Source: Saprospirales bacterium
GTDB taxonomy: Bacteria; Bacteroidota; Bacteroidia; Chitinophagales; Saprospiraceae
Direction of reading: 5' to 3'
Length of the DNA stretch: 12,261 nt
Assembly (NCBI GenBank): GCA_003559985.1
Contig: PWJP01000112.1
Coordinates: forward strand, 1-12,261
Every line of letters starts with the position of its first letter. The first letter of the stretch is position 1. This document shows, piece by piece, positions 1-6,299 of this stretch. Below the pieces are notes generated by a model. That model saw only the letters and a program-made list of their open reading frames with translations, had not been told where the DNA came from and ran no database searches. Position numbers and translations under genes: made by a program.

Positions 1-20
1 AAATATTTAAGAAAAGCTTT

Positions 21-461
21 TCAAATTTGAGTTACAGGAATTCCATTGTTTTCTAAAAACTTTATTCCCTCAATATCACGATCATATAATTCCATATAGA
101 AAACTTGTCTAATCCCACTATTTTTCATCATTCTAGCACAATTGATACAAGGAGAGAGGCTGGTTAATATATCAGTTCCATTAGTAGAAATCCCCTCCCT
201 TAAGCAAAAGGCAAAGATATTTTCCTCAGCATGATACTCATGGATAGAACTCCATTTGATATGTTTCTCCCTATCAAAATTTGAAGGATCAAAAATTTCA
301 TTGCAATGTTTATATCCCGAAGGAACTCCATTATACCCCATGGCAATTATTCGATCATTTTTAATAAGAATTGCCCCTACTTGCTTGGAAACGCAAGTAG
401 AGAGCTTTGAAGTTTCTTTACAAACTGTCTTAAAATAAGAAATCATTTTTTCGGAGTACAT
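21..461 (-). CDS. dCMP deaminase (zinc-dependent cytidine/deoxycytidylate deaminase family)
   Basis: Predicted to deaminate dCMP to dUMP in the cytoplasm, feeding dTMP synthesis. The 146-residue protein has the family's zinc signature: H77-A78-E79, with His as zinc ligand and Glu as proton shuttle, and P104-C105-x-x-C108 giving the two Cys ligands. The GYNG loop at 42-45 and the N-terminal AILIKNDRIIAMGYNG strand are typical of phage and bacterial dCMP deaminases, and the length fits (about 120-190). The ATG at 461 is preceded by AGGAGG (469-474), 7 nt away, which overlaps the stop of the upstream gene 11 nt off, so translation is probably coupled. M6 is a possible alternative start with no better ribosome site. 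It is last in the visible operon. ThyX and dUTPase, which make and use dUMP, lie upstream in the same gene train. T4 also carries a dCMP deaminase alongside its dCMP hydroxymethylase. Confidence 0.95.
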   Translation of the reverse strand: MYSEKMISYFKTVCKETSKLSTCVSKQVGAILIKNDRIIAMGYNGVPSGYKHCNEIFDPSNFDREKHIKWSSIHEYHAEENIFAFCLREGISTNGTDILTSLSPCINCARMMKNSGIRQVFYMELYDRDIEGIKFLENNGIPVTQI

Positions 462-472
462 TTGACCCCCTC

Positions 473-1204
473 CTAATATACCACAAATTTTTTCAAATCC
501 CAGTTATAGGCATGAAGGCTTCCACAAAAATATACCAAGCTCCCCATCTTAAGATCTGGATAGGTTTTCTTTAATTTTTCCACCATAAATTCCATAATCC
601 GGGTAGTTACATAGATGTCAATTGGGAAATGTCCAAAGTAGTCATTACTCCTCATATGGTAAATGCAATAAAGCCGTTTGTTACGAATTAAGAATTGATA
701 ATCAACAGAACAAGGAATCCGGCTATCTCCCCCCATTTTGAAGTTGTCTGTCTCTGCCTGAAACACCTGGAGAAGAGCTTGCCTTGAATGAATATCCTCT
801 TCTAAATTTTTAATGATGTTTTCAAACTGCCAGTGCATCCTTTCACTATAGGTATAATCGAATTTAGATCCATCCCCGACCATAAACTTCTGCCACATAT
901 CCTGACGAATTTTATAAGAATTCCCTGGGTTTAATTCCTTTCCCGAAGTTCTATCTTTAAACTCTTGTTCACAATATTTGATGATTCTTTCATGATCCTC
1001 AGAAAAGATAAATTCTACCATTTCTTTTCTTTTCTGATGAGGCTTTGAAATTAAGAATGATACTCCAACAAGCTCTTTTGTAAGCTGATCCTCTCCCTCC
1101 AATCTTTTATTCTGATAATGTTTCACTGGAACAGAAATCCCTTGTACAAGAAGATCCCTATCTACTTCCTTGATCATTTCTAGGCAATCCTTATAAATTC
1201 TCAT
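473..1204 (-). CDS. Thymidylate-synthase-fold pyrimidine hydroxymethylase, probable dCMP hydroxymethylase
   Basis: A 243-residue member of the thymidylate synthase superfamily, which uses methylene-tetrahydrofolate to alkylate C5 of a pyrimidine nucleotide. Visible landmarks are the catalytic Cys165 in RIPCSVDYQF, the phosphate-binding R185-S-N-D188, and H231-x-Y233 in GSLHAY. From the RSxD Arg, an ungapped alignment places D196 (in HFPIDIY) at the position of E. coli TS Asn177 (in LPFNIASY). In the family, Asn selects uracil while Asp selects cytosine (T4 gp42 Asp179). A separate ThyX gene already provides dTMP. I therefore infer dCMP hydroxymethylase, making 5-hydroxymethyl-dCMP, rather than thymidylate synthase. 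The length matches T4 gp42 (246). The ATG at 1204 overlaps the upstream amidotransferase by 14 nt and has AAAGGAG at 1212-1218. The N-terminal 90 residues are divergent and the canonical TS folate-region motifs are not obvious. Alternatives are a dUMP hydroxymethylase or another C5-alkylating enzyme. Confidence 0.8.
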   Translation of the reverse strand: MRIYKDCLEMIKEVDRDLLVQGISVPVKHYQNKRLEGEDQLTKELVGVSFLISKPHQKRKEMVEFIFSEDHERIIKYCEQEFKDRTSGKELNPGNSYKIRQDMWQKFMVGDGSKFDYTYSERMHWQFENIIKNLEEDIHSRQALLQVFQAETDNFKMGGDSRIPCSVDYQFLIRNKRLYCIYHMRSNDYFGHFPIDIYVTTRIMEFMVEKLKKTYPDLKMGSLVYFCGSLHAYNWDLKKFVVY

Positions 1205-2528
1205 TTTCTAACTCCTTTAAAAATAGATCACAAATCTTATATCTATATAATATCTTATCCCGAATGATTTTATCATTTTTCAAAGGGATTTTTTCCCGGT
1301 CTATAATATAATCAGGAAGTTCTCCTCTAAATATATCTTTCAGAATCTTCTTATTTATTCTTTCAGAATAGGGAAGATGAAGAGCTTTTCCTATAATTTC
1401 ATGAGAAAGAAATGGATTCCGGCATTCAATAGTGAAAGCCATTGAGGAACGGTCTAATCTTGGAAGATGATAGAAGGGAAGCTCCTGAAAAACATCGGAT
1501 AACTGAGAATCATAAGAATTAATTCTTCTATATCCTCCAAACAATTCATCAGCACCATCCCCAGTCAATACAATTTTATCTTCAATTTTTTCAAAAAGCT
1601 TATACTGAGGAATCACACTCCCAAGATCAATCGGGGATTCCATTTTTCTATGAATGTTTATAATTTCTGAATCAGGAATGTCTCTGATGTCATAATCAAT
1701 CCCAGTATAAGAAAATCCAAAATCTTTAGAAAATTGCTCAACATACTCCGAATCAACACTGTTATTGATAGTATAAAATTTTACATTCAAATCATTTTTT
1801 AATATAAAGTAGGTAATGATAGAACTATCCAAACCACCAGAAATCAAAGCAGAAATAGGATAAGATTTGGAAATCATCCTGGAAGAAACTGATTCAGATA
1901 ATAGAGTATACAAATCTTTTTCTGGATTAGGAAAAGAATAATAGCCTTCCTCAATAGAGATTGACCTCTTTTTTAAATCAAAAGTATAAATGCAATTGGG
2001 CATGATTCTTTTAACATTAGAATAGATAGTCCGATTATCAGTATTGTATCCAAATTTTCTGACAATTGAAAAATAGGTATAGTCAATTTTGGAATTCTTA
2101 GTTTTCAACCCCTCAATTTCTGAGCTGATATCAAAATTCTCATTGTAATAAAGCTGTTTCTTAGAAAGAGGGTCAGTAAAAGCAGTAATTCTAGTTTTTT
2201 CAGGTTCAATAATAGCAATTGACCAAAATCCATCCCAAGTTTTACACTCTTTTTTCCAAAGATCATAATAAATAGAGGTTCTCAGATAATCAACATCGGA
2301 GCTATAACAATGTTTAGGATAATTAAAAATTTCTCCATTAAACAAAAAATATGATCCATTCCCTAAAGAAATAGGGGATATCCAAGGATCACCAAATTCA
2401 GTTTGGATCGGTAATCTTGTAAAATGTAAAAACTTTTTAATCTCGGGGATATAGTGAGACTTCTTTTCTATTCCACGATGGTCCATGAATGAAGCATCAT
2501 TCTCTTCCGAAATACATATACCGCACAT
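1191..2528 (-). CDS. Asparagine-synthetase-like class II glutamine amidotransferase
   Basis: A two-domain enzyme of the AsnB superfamily, which hydrolyses glutamine at an N-terminal domain and uses the ammonia at an ATP-dependent domain that adenylates a carboxylate. The start is set at ATG 2528 because it gives M-C2-G, the obligatory N-terminal Cys nucleophile, 5 nt after AAGGAGG; a longer frame to 2591 would bury that Cys. Visible motifs are R38-L-x-I, N64-G65-E66 (glutamine pocket), the PPi loop S230-G-G-L-D-S-S236, G323-D-G-A-D-E328 followed by FGGY, and RLDRSSMAFTIECRNPFL at about 357-374. At 445 residues it is about 100 shorter than E. coli AsnB, mostly at the C terminus. All catalytic signatures are intact, so it is probably active. 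It sits between a C5-methyltransferase-like gene (stop 10 nt upstream) and the hydroxymethylase (14-nt overlap), which suggests a role in base modification. Plain asparagine synthesis is the alternative. The true substrate is unknown. Confidence 0.88.
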   Translation of the reverse strand: MCGICISEENDASFMDHRGIEKKSHYIPEIKKFLHFTRLPIQTEFGDPWISPISLGNGSYFLFNGEIFNYPKHCYSSDVDYLRTSIYYDLWKKECKTWDGFWSIAIIEPEKTRITAFTDPLSKKQLYYNENFDISSEIEGLKTKNSKIDYTYFSIVRKFGYNTDNRTIYSNVKRIMPNCIYTFDLKKRSISIEEGYYSFPNPEKDLYTLLSESVSSRMISKSYPISALISGGLDSSIITYFILKNDLNVKFYTINNSVDSEYVEQFSKDFGFSYTGIDYDIRDIPDSEIINIHRKMESPIDLGSVIPQYKLFEKIEDKIVLTGDGADELFGGYRRINSYDSQLSDVFQELPFYHLPRLDRSSMAFTIECRNPFLSHEIIGKALHLPYSERINKKILKDIFRGELPDYIIDREKIPLKNDKIIRDKILYRYKICDLFLKELENENL

Positions 2529-2533
2529 CCTTC

Positions 2534-2540
2534 CCTCCTT
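2534..2540 (-). promoter_or_regulatory. Ribosome binding site that fixes the amidotransferase start
   Basis: On the minus strand this reads AAGGAGG, 5 nt before the ATG at 2528. It overlaps the TAA stop (2539-2541) of the upstream methyltransferase-like gene, consistent with translational coupling. It supports the start that exposes the catalytic Cys2 over the longer in-frame ATG at 2591. Confidence 0.85.
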
Positions 2541-3789
2541 ATTGGGTACCTCCCCAAATTTGCAACATCCTTTTTTCTGAGGTGCAATCATCCTTTAAAG
2601 AACAAAACTTGCACACCTTATTTAAATTAGAATAGCCAGTTTCCTTACAAAATTCTCTTTTTGCCCGATCAATAAAATGGTTATTTGGGATACATCTTTT
2701 TTTAGAATATTTACTTATGTCCCGAGTTCCTTCAAGAAAATCTTTAATATCTTGAGTAAGGAAAGTAGTAAAATTCACTGGCATAAATTTAGCTGTTTGC
2801 CTCACTAGTTTTCTATAGGATTCTTCATCTTCAGAAAGATCTACAGGATACAGGTTGAAATCATCTGGAGCTCCCTGGATTCTTAATCTTTCCCGTAAGG
2901 TGAATGGAAGTAGGTTAGTACTTTTATAGCTATTATCCGACCCCATCCCCATTCCTCCAGTGAGGACTGGAGAATGTTTATGGATATCAATAACCCGGAA
3001 TCCAGGCCTTTGTCGAACTTCATCTTTATGATTTCGATATTTCAATAAAGCTCCAACTTTATTTTTCTTAAGAAATTCCTTAAATTCTCGATAAGTAATA
3101 AATGGATTTTTCTTATTCTCCTCCAGAGTATTTTTAAGATCAATATCAATCCTATGACGGGAATACTCAATTACAATATCATCATCTTTCTTATGAACAT
3201 GATGGATCTCAGGAATATCTGAATCTTGAGGAAGATCTTTAATCACATCCCAAACAGTGGTGGAATGATGATGTTCATTTGGAACAAAGAAATATCCTAA
3301 TTCTCGTAGTGATCCAATAACAAAAACTCTCTTTCTATTTTTTTGTGTATTCCCATAATGATAATTTGAAATCCATTCAAAATGAATATCATATTCAGGA
3401 AGATGTTCATGCCAGTAGGAAGCAGGGAATAACTCCAAAATTCCAGGAAGATTATCCAATACAAAAAACTTAGGTCTAAGTTCTTTAATTGGAATAATGA
3501 AATCCATAGTGTCTTTTTTATCTTGTTCTATATATCTATTAAATTTCTTAGTGGTAGATAAAGTTGAATAACTGCCACAATCAGTATGACCAATGATCAA
3601 ATCAGGGTATTCTGAATTTTCTTTTTTATACTCTTCATAAGAAGAATAATGGGGAGCATTAAAATTCTTTTCAAAAATCTCTCCAAAATAGTATGGGCGA
3701 GTTTCAATATTCCCTAAAATTCTATATCCTTGTTTTTTAGCTCCAATGAGCATGGAGCCAAACCCTCCAATATTGCTTAATGCTGTCAT
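2539..3789 (-). CDS. Divergent C5-cytosine-methyltransferase-like protein with C-terminal cysteine cluster
   Basis: A 416-residue Dcm-like protein. Order and spacing match C5 methyltransferases: motif I SNIGGFGS (5-12) for AdoMet binding, motif IV IGHTDCGSYS (66-75) with nucleophile C71, motif VI FVLDNLPGI (109-117), motif VIII NRKRVFVIGS (151-160), a target-recognition stretch at about 165-295, and RERLRIQGAPDDF (299-311) before motif X. Several key positions differ: the usual Pro-Pro-Cys is Thr-Asp-Cys, the ENV triad is D112-N-L, and the QIGNAVP region reads QTAKFMPV (331-338). The family Glu of ENV contacts cytosine N3, so chemistry or base choice may differ. Residues 366-402 hold Cys366, 381, 393, 396 and 402; the last four are spaced x11, x2, x5 and resemble the [4Fe-4S] loop of EndoIII glycosylases. 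The start at 3789 has GGAGG just upstream. It could be an ordinary methyltransferase, but I suspect modified chemistry. Confidence 0.82.
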   Translation of the reverse strand: MTALSNIGGFGSMLIGAKKQGYRILGNIETRPYYFGEIFEKNFNAPHYSSYEEYKKENSEYPDLIIGHTDCGSYSTLSTTKKFNRYIEQDKKDTMDFIIPIKELRPKFFVLDNLPGILELFPASYWHEHLPEYDIHFEWISNYHYGNTQKNRKRVFVIGSLRELGYFFVPNEHHHSTTVWDVIKDLPQDSDIPEIHHVHKKDDDIVIEYSRHRIDIDLKNTLEENKKNPFITYREFKEFLKKNKVGALLKYRNHKDEVRQRPGFRVIDIHKHSPVLTGGMGMGSDNSYKSTNLLPFTLRERLRIQGAPDDFNLYPVDLSEDEESYRKLVRQTAKFMPVNFTTFLTQDIKDFLEGTRDISKYSKKRCIPNNHFIDRAKREFCKETGYSNLNKVCKFCSLKDDCTSEKRMLQIWGGTQ

Positions 3790-3800
3790 AACTCCTCCAT

Positions 3801-3819
3801 AATCTTAAAAATTAAGATT
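3801..3819. repeat. Short inverted repeat between the two methyltransferase-like genes
   Basis: An 8-bp perfect inverted repeat (AATCTTAA, 3-nt AAA loop, TTAAGATT) spans the stop of the upstream gene (3812-3814) and ends just before the GGAGG ribosome site of the gene starting at 3789. The stem is almost all A:T, so an RNA hairpin would be weak. The T-rich run beside it on the plus strand is only the lysine codons of the upstream gene, so I do not call a terminator. Confidence 0.3.
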
Positions 3820-4729
3820 TTTTCTTCTTTTTCAAAACAATAGCAGTTTGATATCTTGGTATCTTCACATCAGGAAATCTTTTGTTGTAAGTATTCATGA
3901 ATAAAGTAGGTGGGTAATGATTATGTATGAAAGAACCAAAATATTTTAAGCTTTTATCTCTTTCCAAGAGGTTATCAATAATATGTTTATGTAAGAGATA
4001 AGGTTGTTTTGCACGGGTAAGATCTTTTATGATGATAATGAAATATCCTCTTGGTTTCAGGAAAGTACAGCAATCAACATAAAGATTAGTGATGAAATCA
4101 TAATATTTATCCATCCCTAATTTTCCTAGATTTTTAGGATCTTCATAATTGAAAAATTTATCTGGACCCTCCTTTGATCGATTAACAATGCTATTCCTTT
4201 CAGGGGCATCAGAGCTTATTTTCCCAAATGAAGGATAAGGGGTTCCATTTACAATTAGACTAAATTCTCTTCCCCCTAAATTTTTGATATGGGATTTTAT
4301 TTCTAAGGCATCTCCGGAGATAAAATCATACTGACCTGTTGGAATAGGATCCGAAGAAAACTGATGTTCAATATTCTTCCTAGCAATCTCAGGAAATTCA
4401 AGTTCAATACCAGTTGCATTTCTTCCATTATTAATAGCTTCAATAATTGCTGTTCCAGTCCCTACAGTAGGATCTAATACCCAATCCCCTTCTTTAGTGA
4501 AGTGTTGGATTGCATATCTATACCCAGACCAATGTCCTGGACAAAGATGTTTTTCTTTTAGCCTAGGATAGTAGGAATATCGATCGGCTTGAGAATAGTA
4601 TTTATTATTTTCTATATCATAAAGCTCTCCCAAATAATTGTTGGTACAGTAATCACAGGTACAATGATAATCCCCTGGAGGGGGTTCCTTCTTAATATGG
4701 ATTTTTGTAGTAGATGAGATTTTTCTCAT
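3812..4729 (-). CDS. Amino-type (N4/N6) DNA-methyltransferase-like protein with altered motif IV
   Basis: A 305-residue Rossmann-fold AdoMet methyltransferase. Motif I is VLDPTVGTGT (84-93), an equivalent of DPFxGSGT, preceded by PGHWSGYRYAIQHF, which resembles the K-P-x-x-L region ahead of motif I in these enzymes. The acidic E109 (GIELE) and D140 (SGDAL) fit motifs II and III. Motif IV, normally S/D/N-P-P-Y, reads NGTPYPSF (161-168), so the first two positions are Gly-Thr; Pro and Tyr remain. LKPRGYFIIII (225-235) matches a later core strand. The N terminus has a compact cluster C23-x-C25-x2-C28 and then H61-x-C63-x2-H66, a possible zinc site. The tail is lysine-rich (KKKKKS). The ATG at 4729 has AAAGGAG 6 nt away, and the upstream stop is 11 nt off. 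Target (DNA or RNA, exocyclic amine or other) is unknown; the changed motif leaves activity open. Confidence 0.75.
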   Translation of the reverse strand: MRKISSTTKIHIKKEPPPGDYHCTCDYCTNNYLGELYDIENNKYYSQADRYSYYPRLKEKHLCPGHWSGYRYAIQHFTKEGDWVLDPTVGTGTAIIEAINNGRNATGIELEFPEIARKNIEHQFSSDPIPTGQYDFISGDALEIKSHIKNLGGREFSLIVNGTPYPSFGKISSDAPERNSIVNRSKEGPDKFFNYEDPKNLGKLGMDKYYDFITNLYVDCCTFLKPRGYFIIIIKDLTRAKQPYLLHKHIIDNLLERDKSLKYFGSFIHNHYPPTLFMNTYNKRFPDVKIPRYQTAIVLKKKKKS

Positions 4730-4740
4730 AACATACTCCT

Positions 4741-5328
4741 TTAATATTTTGTATCAATTCGAAATTTATTGACCTGATATTTTAATGACCAAACTTCAAT
4801 CAATAGCTTTTTTGGAATAGAAGCTTTATTACAAAGCTTATTAAAATTAACCCAAACTTCTTTGAAAAAATCATCAAATTTATAAAGGTCAACAAGATAT
4901 TGACTCTCCTTCCAAAGCCGATTTTTCAAAAGATTACAACAGGCCCCAATTGATTCGATAACTCGATAATAACATTCAAACAAATTATCAGATTCAAATT
5001 TGATATCCTCATTCCAAGGGGATAAATCTGAATAATCCCATCCATATAAAATATAGCTTTCAACTAGGAAATTAAGGGCATCTACCATTTCTTCTAAATA
5101 ATGATCCCAGTTTTCCATGTCAAGAGTTGATTCTACCAATTCTTCAATAACCCGAATCTCCATGAAGTCCTTAAATAGATTTTGATCTTCAAGGGTATTG
5201 ATATCAAATTCCTCTAGTTTCCACTCTCGATTTTCAATTTCCATGAATCTTAGAAAGATTCCTTTTTGTTTTTTGAATACATCATTAAAATCTAAATTTG
5301 GAATTACTTTAAAATCTTCATTATTCAT
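4741..5328 (-). CDS. All-alpha NTP pyrophosphatase (MazG/dimeric-dUTPase-like), possible dCTPase
   Basis: A 195-residue mostly helical, acidic protein with the metal-binding pattern of the all-alpha NTP pyrophosphohydrolases: E62-E63-x-x-E66 in RVIEELVES, then E79-E80-x-x-D83 in LEEMVDALNFLVE. A later helix with LLKNRLWK (133-140) resembles the basic segment of phage dimeric dUTPase-like proteins. These enzymes hydrolyse (d)NTPs to (d)NMP and pyrophosphate. A canonical trimeric dUTPase is encoded two genes upstream, so a second dUTPase would be redundant. Given the probable dCMP hydroxymethylase downstream, I infer a dCTPase role like T4 gp56, clearing dCTP and supplying dCMP; that is not proven by motif. 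Its ATG overlaps the kinase stop as ATGA (4 nt), with GAGGGGG upstream, so the two are translationally coupled. A housecleaning MazG-type role is the alternative. Confidence 0.72.
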   Translation of the reverse strand: MNNEDFKVIPNLDFNDVFKKQKGIFLRFMEIENREWKLEEFDINTLEDQNLFKDFMEIRVIEELVESTLDMENWDHYLEEMVDALNFLVESYILYGWDYSDLSPWNEDIKFESDNLFECYYRVIESIGACCNLLKNRLWKESQYLVDLYKFDDFFKEVWVNFNKLCNKASIPKKLLIEVWSLKYQVNKFRIDTKY

Positions 5329-5843
5329 TTATCTTCCCCCTCAAATAGATCTAGAAATCTATCAACAGAATCCTCATCAAAATTATTAGTAAATTTTACT
5401 TTTTTACAACAAGTAATTCTATCAAAATATTTATCAAAATATTTTAATTGTTCTTCATATCGAGAATCTAGAAAATCAAAAGAATCCTTATTCCTTTCTT
5501 TATTAGGGTTTTCTCCTGAAAGAAGTAGAATAGTCAAATTTAGATTTTTTGAATTGATATATCGTGTAAGAACATCCATTTCTGTTGAAGAATACCTTTG
5601 GAAAAAATCTCCATAAGCTAAAGTAGAAATAAACCCCCTATCCAATATGATAGAATCAAATTGATGATTTTCTAACATTGATAGAATAGGAAGTTCTTTT
5701 CCTATGAGGATATAAGGATTTTTTATTTCAGAAAAGATGGGAATCACTTCAGTTTTCAATAATTTAAAATTCTTTTTCTCAAGAACTTTCTGAATGAGGA
5801 AGGATTTTCCTACATTTCGTGGACCTTCTATCAAGTAATTCAT
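5325..5843 (-). CDS. P-loop deoxynucleoside/deoxynucleoside-monophosphate kinase
   Basis: A 172-residue P-loop kinase. Walker A is G7-P-R-N-V-G-K13-S14 at the extreme N terminus. D68-R69-G-F-I-S73 followed by A76-Y77-G78 matches the D-R-x-x-x-S-x-x-A-Y signature of thymidylate kinase and the deoxynucleoside kinase family, where Asp/Arg contact the substrate. An Arg/Lys-rich stretch at about 114-128 (NKERNKDSFD onwards) fits a LID. It would phosphorylate a nucleoside or nucleotide on the way to dNTPs. It starts immediately after the dUTPase stop (TAAATG) with a GGGGGAA ribosome site inside that gene, and ends in a 4-nt overlap with the pyrophosphatase gene. Given its place, it may accept dTMP or 5-hydroxymethyl-dCMP, as T4 gp1 does, but substrate choice cannot be read from the sequence. 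It is shorter than most thymidylate kinases (about 200-215). Confidence 0.8.
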   Translation of the reverse strand: MNYLIEGPRNVGKSFLIQKVLEKKNFKLLKTEVIPIFSEIKNPYILIGKELPILSMLENHQFDSIILDRGFISTLAYGDFFQRYSSTEMDVLTRYINSKNLNLTILLLSGENPNKERNKDSFDFLDSRYEEQLKYFDKYFDRITCCKKVKFTNNFDEDSVDRFLDLFEGEDK

Positions 5844-6266
5844 TTATTCCCCCGAACTTCCAAATTTATTTTCCCCCCTATGAGTATCCTCTAAGGAATC
5901 CACAAATTCAATTTTTGGATGAAGAACTGGTACAAATAACAATTGAATAATTTTCATTCCTGGTTGGATATGAACTGGCTTATTGGAAGAGTTCACAATT
6001 TGAGCATGGATCTCTCCTCGATAGCTAGAATCAATCACCGTCCCTACTGAATCAATTCCAAATCTACTAGCTAGCCCGCTTTTCATTAGAGCAAGACAGA
6101 CATAGCTGTCTTCAAATTCAAGGGATAACCCTAAATTGAAATCGTAGTGATCCCCCGGTTCTAGAAGTACATCCTCTAAGGAATATACATCATATCCAGC
6201 ATCCCCTGGATAGGCAGGAGGGTCAATTCTAGCATCCAGCCTTAACTTCTTAATCTTAAGATTCAT
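5844..6266 (-). CDS. dut: dUTPase (trimeric, dUTP diphosphatase)
   Basis: Hydrolyses dUTP to dUMP and pyrophosphate, keeping uracil out of DNA and supplying ThyX. The 140-residue protein has all five motifs of homotrimeric dUTPases: PGDAGYDVYS (20-29), MKSGLASRFGI (61-71), GTVIDSSYRGEI (75-86) with catalytic D79 and the sugar-stacking Y82, PGMKIIQLLFVPV (102-114), and RGENKFGSSGE (130-140) with the uracil-stacking F135. The last motif ends at the C terminus, as expected for a complete chain. The ATG at 6266 has AAAGGAG at 6273-6279. It follows the only sizeable gap in the window (51 bp after nrdJ) and runs straight into the kinase gene without an intergenic base. Confidence 0.96.
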   Translation of the reverse strand: MNLKIKKLRLDARIDPPAYPGDAGYDVYSLEDVLLEPGDHYDFNLGLSLEFEDSYVCLALMKSGLASRFGIDSVGTVIDSSYRGEIHAQIVNSSNKPVHIQPGMKIIQLLFVPVLHPKIEFVDSLEDTHRGENKFGSSGE

Positions 6267-6299
6267 TCTTTGCTCCTTTAAATTATAATACTAAAATCA

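Noticed and set aside
12..30. AAAAGCTTTT and TCAAATTTGA palindromes at the end of the dCMP deaminase gene as a terminator
   Set aside because: Stems are short and AT-rich, partly within coding sequence, and the downstream sequence is outside the window.
473..1204. Annotating the TS-fold protein simply as thymidylate synthase ThyA
   Set aside because: Asp replaces the dUMP-selecting Asn, and a complete ThyX is encoded nearby.
2529..2591. N-terminal extension of the amidotransferase to ATG 2591
   Set aside because: It would bury the catalytic Cys2 and overlaps the upstream gene; the AAGGAGG at 2534-2540 supports the inner start.
3801..3825. Inverted repeat followed by T-run as a plus-strand terminator
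   Set aside because: The stem is nearly all A:T, all genes run on the other strand, and the T-run is explained by lysine codons at the end of the methyltransferase-like gene.
6282..6287. TATAAT on the minus strand as a -10 promoter element for dut
   Set aside because: No -35 at proper spacing, and transcription would start inside the ribosome binding site; AT-rich DNA makes such hexamers common.
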